From contig JADGRD010000062.1 of NCBI GenBank assembly GCA_017881285.1, forward strand, positions 1 through 11,174: 11,174 nucleotides of DNA, read 5' to 3'. A program made the translations under genes and the position numbers. The notes below the pieces were generated by a model. That model was not told where the DNA came from and ran no database searches. It saw only the letters and a program-made list of their open reading frames with translations. This document shows, one piece after another, positions 6,768 through 11,174 of the stretch. Position 1 is the stretch's first letter. Each line of letters begins with the position of its first letter. This stretch comes from Pseudomonadota bacterium (GTDB lineage Bacteria; Myxococcota_A; Polyangia; Fen-1088).

Positions 6768-6789
6768 TCACCTTGCCATCCTAGCACCG

Positions 6790-9066
6790 TTACCCCGCCA
6801 GACCGATGTGGCTGCTCTCTCTCCGCAGGCGGGCGACGGTGTCGGCGGGGATCTCGACATCGCCGTAGCGCGCCGAGGTGTAGGCCTGGGTCAGATCTTC
6901 GAAGATCGTGGCGCCCTCGAGCGGTGACTGTCGCACCCGGGCCAGGTACTCGTGGGGAGTTTCCCAGGGCAGGCGCGGCAGCCCCTCGGCTGCCAGGCGC
7001 GCGACGGTGGTCTGGTAGATGCGGTAGACGGGCGCGGCGCCGCGCGGGTGGGCGCCCGCGGCTTCGCGGCGCTTGCGCCAGCGCAGTAGGCGCTTGCGCT
7101 GGCTCCAGAGGGCGATGGCGAGCACGCAGATCCCGGTGAACCCCAGGGCCTGCTTCCGCGTCAGGTGCGTGGGTCCGCGGCCAGGGAGGTACCCCCGGCT
7201 GTGAAATCCGAGTTTCTGCCCCAGCCGCTGCGCGAGGATGAGCTGTTGGCTGGCACTGTATTCCACGACCCAGCGGCCCCAGAAGAGCTCGGCGGAATCG
7301 AGCAGCTGGCGCAGGCTGCTCATGCGCGCGGGGCGGCGCATGGGGGGCGTCGCGTCCACCCGCACCCATCCCTCGTTGCCCAGGTACGCCTCGACCCACG
7401 AGTGCGCCCGGTTTTCCCTGACGGTAATCGCCCCGCGCATGCGGTTCCACTCGCCGCCCAGGAAGCCGTTCACGTAGCGGGTGGGCACCCCGGCCAACCG
7501 CAACAGAATAGCCGCCGCGGAGGCGAAGTACTCGCAGTGGCCGGCGCTCTGCACGAAGAGGAAATCCTCCAGCGGGTCGGCGATGCGTTCGTCGCGCTTG
7601 AGGTTGGTGGTGTACCCGTGCGTGCGCCGCAGCCAGGCAACGACGGCTACGACCTTGGCCGCTCCCGTGTCCTTGCCCGCGGTGATCGTCCGGGCCAGCG
7701 GCTTGACGTTCGCGGCCAGCGATTCCGGCACGCGCAGGTAGTTGTCGAGTGCCCCCTGCGGTAGCTGCTCCTGGGAGAGGTAGACACCATCGGGGCGGGC
7801 GCCTCTGGCGTCGCGCGAGTAGACGCGGTAGCGCGCGCCCATGAACTCCGTCATGGCCTGGCGGCGTTCGTAGGGGTTGGCGGGGTTGACCCGGAACATG
7901 CGCAGCGACACCTCGTCCGACCAGCGCGCTTCGAGGTCGACGGCGGTGAAGCTGCCCGTGGCCGGCGGCGGCATCTCGAACAGCACCGGGCGATCGAGCG
8001 CGAAGGCCACGGGGTGCGACAGCGCGACGATCTCCAGATCCTGTTCCATGGCGCCCTGCACGGCCGTCCGGCGTGCCTTCGGAGCGTGAATCTGGAACGG
8101 GTCGGACACGAGATAGGTCCGGCTCAAATCCCGCAGGGACGCGGACGCGGTCAGCTGGGTGCGCGCCTTGTCCTCGCGCGAGCGGATCCACTGCGCGTTG
8201 TCGTAGGTGTCGTAGACCGTGCCCCGCCAGTAGAGCGCCGAGATCACGTTTTCCCGCGCGCTCTCGTTGGTCAGCGCCGCGATGGCGGGGACCTGCGCGC
8301 GCAGGACCACGGTCTGGTTGTCGGTCGAAATCGTTCCCTGCATGCCGAGCTTCACCTCGTCGGTGAAGCCGGCGATCCCGACCGGCCGCCGCACGCCGCC
8401 CAGGATGAAGCCGAGGCCCACGCGCGGTACCATGGCGAACACGAACGTCGAGCCCAGCATCACGACCAGAGCGACCGCCCCGGTGGTGGCAAAGAACGAC
8501 AGACCCACGACACGGCGGGAGTTGAGCACGCGGGTGGCGGTCACCTGCTCGGCGCGCGATTCGCTGGCGTGGTGGACGATGTAGTTTTCCTCGATCTCGC
8601 GGCGCAAGTGGAAGAGCACCAGGGTCCAGGTCGCCAGCAAGACATAGACACCGAAGCCGACGATGAAGACCACGCTCACCGCCAGCCAGGCGCCGGCGAG
8701 CATGACGAGGAACGAGAGCACGAACACTTGCAGATAGTCGCGGTTGCCACGGCGCTGGCAGAGCTTGAGCACGAGGAGGAAGAGCACGAAATCCAGGAAG
8801 GGCAAGAGGTCCACGTCGGGGAAGCTGCGCGCGACCTGGAAGACGGCGAACGCGAGGAAGATCAGGGTGACGACGTTGAAGGCGATGGCGGCGCGATCGA
8901 ACCAACCGCCGATGCGGGTTTCCGGATCGGCGAACCAGGACAAGACGAAGGCCAGTGCCACGAGCACCAGGGTCAAAGGTGGCAGCACGGCCGCGGTCGC
9001 GAGGGTGAAGAGGGCGGTGCCCGCGAGCAGGAACGTCGCGAGCTTGTGCACCAGGCGGAACCTCAC
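6790..9066 (-). CDS. TgpA-like membrane transglutaminase (DUF3488-transglutaminase-DUF4129)
   Basis: A 758-residue inner-membrane protein with a transglutaminase-like domain predicted to face the periplasm. The substrate is unknown; Pseudomonas TgpA is the best-known relative. Residues 1 to about 215 hold several hydrophobic segments (DUF3488 type). The transglutaminase core has an intact triad: C511 in GHCEYF, H555 in RAHSWVEAY and D571 in VRVDATPP, so catalysis is plausible. A further membrane segment lies at about 640-657. A cytoplasmic DUF4129-like tail follows, with LPWETPHEYLARV and ARYGDVEIP. The GTG start overlaps the upstream DUF58 stop as GTGA and has GGAGGAG at 9070-9076, so start and coupling are well supported. 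It is the last gene of the moxR-DUF58-transglutaminase set. Confidence 0.9.
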   Translation of the reverse strand: MRFRLVHKLATFLLAGTALFTLATAAVLPPLTLVLVALAFVLSWFADPETRIGGWFDRAAIAFNVVTLIFLAFAVFQVARSFPDVDLLPFLDFVLFLLVLKLCQRRGNRDYLQVFVLSFLVMLAGAWLAVSVVFIVGFGVYVLLATWTLVLFHLRREIEENYIVHHASESRAEQVTATRVLNSRRVVGLSFFATTGAVALVVMLGSTFVFAMVPRVGLGFILGGVRRPVGIAGFTDEVKLGMQGTISTDNQTVVLRAQVPAIAALTNESARENVISALYWRGTVYDTYDNAQWIRSREDKARTQLTASASLRDLSRTYLVSDPFQIHAPKARRTAVQGAMEQDLEIVALSHPVAFALDRPVLFEMPPPATGSFTAVDLEARWSDEVSLRMFRVNPANPYERRQAMTEFMGARYRVYSRDARGARPDGVYLSQEQLPQGALDNYLRVPESLAANVKPLARTITAGKDTGAAKVVAVVAWLRRTHGYTTNLKRDERIADPLEDFLFVQSAGHCEYFASAAAILLRLAGVPTRYVNGFLGGEWNRMRGAITVRENRAHSWVEAYLGNEGWVRVDATPPMRRPARMSSLRQLLDSAELFWGRWVVEYSASQQLILAQRLGQKLGFHSRGYLPGRGPTHLTRKQALGFTGICVLAIALWSQRKRLLRWRKRREAAGAHPRGAAPVYRIYQTTVARLAAEGLPRLPWETPHEYLARVRQSPLEGATIFEDLTQAYTSARYGDVEIPADTVARLRRESSHIGLAG

Positions 9067-10136
9067 GCGCTCCTCCGGGTGGTCTTCGCCGTCGCCACCT
9101 CGAGGCGAGGGCGGCCCGGTGCCGGGGTCACCGTCAGCAGGGTCGATCCTTGCCCGGCCCCCAGGGGCGGCTCGCCCTCGCCGGACGCGGCACCGTCGAC
9201 CAGGGCCAGGCAGCGCAAGATGTTGCCCGCCTGCACGGGGCTGGTGGCCGGCGGCACGAATGACCCGCCCGCCACCAGGCCGACGCGAAAAGCGCGGTGG
9301 AGCAACACCAGCGCCAGCGAGGCGGCATAGGAAACGGCGGTCTCGAACGTCTCGGCGGTCTGGTCTTTGCCGCCGGTTTCCAGGACGACCACGATATTCC
9401 GCCCGGTCTCTTCCTCGAACTCGCGCACGAAGGGCCGGCCCCGGCGCGCGGTCGTCCGCCAGTGGATGTCGCGTGGATCGTCGCCTGGTCGCAGCTCACG
9501 CAGGCCGTGAAAATCACCGCTGCGCGCCCGGGCGGGACTCTGTTTCTCACCGAGCTGGGCGAGGCCGCCCAGCAGGGCTGGGTCGGTAACCGGGATCAGT
9601 GCGGGGTAGGCGAGCAGGTCGGCCGGCTCCTCCACGTCGATCGAGCGGCGTAGGAGCCCGAAGGGAAAGCGGGTGGAGACGCGCAGGCCGGTCAAGCGAT
9701 GGATTCCCCGGCGTGCAAGAATGCGCCGGTAGGACGTTTCCTGCTGGCGGCCGGCGGGGATCTTGAGAAAGAAGCAGCGCCGGTCGACCGGCTTGCGGTC
9801 GGCGGCGAGATCCTCGACTTCGAGAGAAAAGGTGGCGATCTTGGTCTTGTGGTTGCGCACCGAGATGCCCATCAGGAAGGGGCTGCCGGCGTGGATGGCG
9901 GCCGGCAGGTGCCGGTGGACCTCCAGGCGGCGCATGGCGGCCTCGGAGAGGACCCCATTGGCCACCAGCAGGCAAAGCAGCATGCCGAACATGAGGAAGA
10001 GCAGGTTGATGCCGCCGTTGACCGCGGCGAAGCCGAGCAGCAGCGTGGCGCCGATGAACCACTTGCCCTCGCGGGTCAGCTTGAACTTGCGCGGCGGCCG
10101 GAACCAGCGACGAAAGCGCGCGCGTACGTCCGGCAC
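9063..10136 (-). CDS. DUF58 domain protein (MoxR partner)
   Basis: A 357-residue membrane-anchored protein of the DUF58 family, which is related to von Willebrand A domains and is regularly encoded with MoxR ATPases. A basic N-terminus is followed by two membrane segments at about 26-39 and 43-60. The family signature GDFHGLRELRPGDDPRDIHW continues into TTARRGRPFVREFEEE (about residues 207-243), and a VWA-like VVVLETGG strand follows. The biochemical role is not established; by family, it probably works with the ATPase on envelope proteins. GTG 10136 has GGAG at 10142-10145 with a 5-nt spacer, 11 nt after the moxR stop. The stop overlaps the next start by 4 nt, indicating translational coupling. 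Confidence 0.9.
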   Translation of the reverse strand: MPDVRARFRRWFRPPRKFKLTREGKWFIGATLLLGFAAVNGGINLLFLMFGMLLCLLVANGVLSEAAMRRLEVHRHLPAAIHAGSPFLMGISVRNHKTKIATFSLEVEDLAADRKPVDRRCFFLKIPAGRQQETSYRRILARRGIHRLTGLRVSTRFPFGLLRRSIDVEEPADLLAYPALIPVTDPALLGGLAQLGEKQSPARARSGDFHGLRELRPGDDPRDIHWRTTARRGRPFVREFEEETGRNIVVVLETGGKDQTAETFETAVSYAASLALVLLHRAFRVGLVAGGSFVPPATSPVQAGNILRCLALVDGAASGEGEPPLGAGQGSTLLTVTPAPGRPRLEVATAKTTRRSA

Positions 10137-10147
10137 GACGGCTCCGC

Positions 10148-11125
10148 TTAGCCGGGAATCGGCACCCGGCCCATGATATCGGTCACGATGCGCTCGGCCT
10201 CTTCGCGGGCGCGGCCCGTGGAATCGAGCTGGTTGGCGAGCACCACTCGGTGGGCGAGGGCGGGCAGGGCGAGGTTCTTGAGGTCATCGGGCAGCACGTA
10301 GCCGCGGCCGGCGGCCAGGGCTGAGGCGCGCGCGAGATTGCGCCAGGAGAGCTCGCCACGCGGCGAAATGCCGAGCGCCAGGAAGGGCGAGCGCCGCGTT
10401 TCTTGCGCGACCTCGACGATGTAGCCGGCCAGCTCGGGCGAGAGCCTGACCTGCGCCGCCGCCTCTTGCAGCGCCACGATCTCGCCGAGCGAGACGACCG
10501 TGTCGATCTTGGCGAGCGCCTCCTCGGTCAGCGACGGCGCCTCGAGGAGGAGCGACTGTTCGACGTCGGGCGACGGGTAGTCGAGCCGGATGCGGAGGGC
10601 GAAGCGGTCCATCTGCGATTCGGGCAGAGGATACGTGCCGTAGTGCTCTTCGGGATTCTGCGTGGCCACGACCAGAAAAGGCTGCCCCAGGGCGTGGCTG
10701 ACCCCGTCGACCGTGACCTGGCCGTCGTTCATCGCCTCGAGCAGGGCGCTCTGCGTGCGCGGCGTGGTGCGGTTGATCTCGTCGGCCAGCACGACGTTGG
10801 CGAAGAGCGGTCCGGGCTTGAATTCGAACTTGCCCGTGGCGCTAGCGAGCACGGAAACCCCGACGATGTCCGAGGGCAAAAGGTCGCTGGTGAACTGGAT
10901 GCGGTGAAAGGCGCCGCCGATGGACGCGGCCAGGGCGCGCGCCAGGGTGGTCTTGCCCACGCCGGGCACGTCCTCGACCAGGAGGTGCCCGCGCGCCAGC
11001 AGGGCCAGCACGCAATTGCGAATCGCCCCAGCCTTGCCCCGGATGACGAGCGCGACATTGCGCTCCAGCCGGTCAATGGTCTCGGCCACGCTCTTGACTT
11101 CTTCGGCCGCCATCAGCCGGCTCAT
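10148..11125 (-). CDS. MoxR-family AAA+ ATPase
   Basis: A cytoplasmic chaperone-like AAA+ ATPase of 325 residues. Visible motifs are the Walker A loop DVPGVGKTT (K58, T59), Walker B VVLADEINR (D115, E116), sensor 1 ATQNP (N157), the SQMDRF arginine (R174) and ISPRG in the lid domain. The arrangement and length are typical of MoxR proteins. It is the first gene of the moxR-DUF58-transglutaminase unit. ATG 11125 has only a weak GAG before it; ATG 11113 is possible, since conserved sequence starts later. MoxR proteins are thought to help assemble or activate complexes together with VWA-type partners. The client here is unknown, although the transglutaminase is an obvious candidate. Confidence 0.93.
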   Translation of the reverse strand: MSRLMAAEEVKSVAETIDRLERNVALVIRGKAGAIRNCVLALLARGHLLVEDVPGVGKTTLARALAASIGGAFHRIQFTSDLLPSDIVGVSVLASATGKFEFKPGPLFANVVLADEINRTTPRTQSALLEAMNDGQVTVDGVSHALGQPFLVVATQNPEEHYGTYPLPESQMDRFALRIRLDYPSPDVEQSLLLEAPSLTEEALAKIDTVVSLGEIVALQEAAAQVRLSPELAGYIVEVAQETRRSPFLALGISPRGELSWRNLARASALAAGRGYVLPDDLKNLALPALAHRVVLANQLDSTGRAREEAERIVTDIMGRVPIPG

Positions 11126-11132
11126 CGGCTCA

Positions 11133-11138
11133 ATGATA
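11133..11138 (-). promoter_or_regulatory. Candidate -10 element for the moxR operon
   Basis: TATCAT on the - strand lies 7 nt before the moxR ATG. If used, transcription would begin at or next to the start codon and give a leaderless mRNA, consistent with the lack of a clear Shine-Dalgarno. No good -35 is seen at the right distance, so this is weak. Confidence 0.2.
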
Positions 11139-11160
11139 CAACGTCAGGCGGCATCGTGCC

Positions 11161-11174
11161 GGAGGTTTTGGTGG
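11161..11174 (+). promoter_or_regulatory. Ribosome-binding site and probable GTG start of a divergent gene at the window edge
   Basis: GGAGG at 11161-11165 is followed after 5 nt by GTG at 11171-11173, the standard geometry of a start site on the + strand. Only the first codon is inside the window, so the product cannot be named. It would make the 45-bp gap upstream of moxR a divergent control region. Confidence 0.4.

Noticed and set aside
6596..8905. A 769-codon open frame on the - strand overlapping the transglutaminase gene
   Set aside because: The composition is again shadow-like (Arg/Pro/Ala), while the overlapping frame has the full catalytic triad, membrane segments and a strong ribosome-binding site.
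8014..9330. A long + strand frame (438 codons) antisense to the transglutaminase and DUF58 genes
   Set aside because: It is very rich in His, Asp, Glu, Arg and Gly with no recognisable domain, as expected for the antisense of membrane-protein codons.

Overview
The window is GC-rich bacterial chromosome with short gaps and no sign of mobile DNA. I infer a Myxococcota or related deltaproteobacterial lineage. The main reasons are a protein with a MYXO-CTERM-like segment joined to a barrel resembling the myxobacterial MXAN_2562-type outer-membrane family, and a PilZ protein with a DVSADG/GMGIRF-type core. High GC and frequent GTG starts fit but are not specific. The taxon is inferred from family resemblance only.

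Layout. Positions 1-2128 run on the + strand: the 3' part of a PilZ-domain gene, zapA (FtsZ-ring protein) and an MepM-like M23 cell-wall endopeptidase. The pair pssA (-) and plsC (+) follows at 2138-3737, transcribed divergently from a junction of only about 22 bp; both act in membrane phospholipid synthesis. truA (-) converges on plsC across a pyrimidine-rich spacer holding a degenerate repeat. Upstream of truA on the - strand is a long secreted/outer-membrane gene (4558-6615). Positions 6790-11125 hold a compact - strand operon moxR, DUF58, TgpA-like transglutaminase, with an 11-nt gap and a 4-nt start/stop overlap. At the right edge a good Shine-Dalgarno and GTG on the + strand suggest the first codon of a divergent gene.

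How the genes fit together. ZapA stabilises the FtsZ ring and MepM-type enzymes cut peptidoglycan cross-links, so the left block links division and wall growth. PssA and PlsC make phosphatidylserine and phosphatidic acid. The MoxR-DUF58-TgpA set is a recurrent envelope module: a cytoplasmic AAA+ ATPase, a membrane-anchored VWA-like partner and a membrane protein with a transglutaminase domain. Much of the window therefore serves the envelope, with truA as a housekeeping passenger.

The most notable item is the 4558-6615 gene. It reads as one frame through two proteins that I would expect to be separate: a signal peptide/FN3-like/MYXO-CTERM-like protein, then a second signal-peptide-like segment and an outer-membrane barrel. 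The single RRRK cluster at the joint sits where it would serve both as the basic tail of the sorting signal and as the basic region of the next signal peptide. The other genes belong to known families with intact key residues. I found no rRNA, tRNA, CRISPR array, insertion sequence or convincing intrinsic terminator, and no gene-free stretch over 300 bases.
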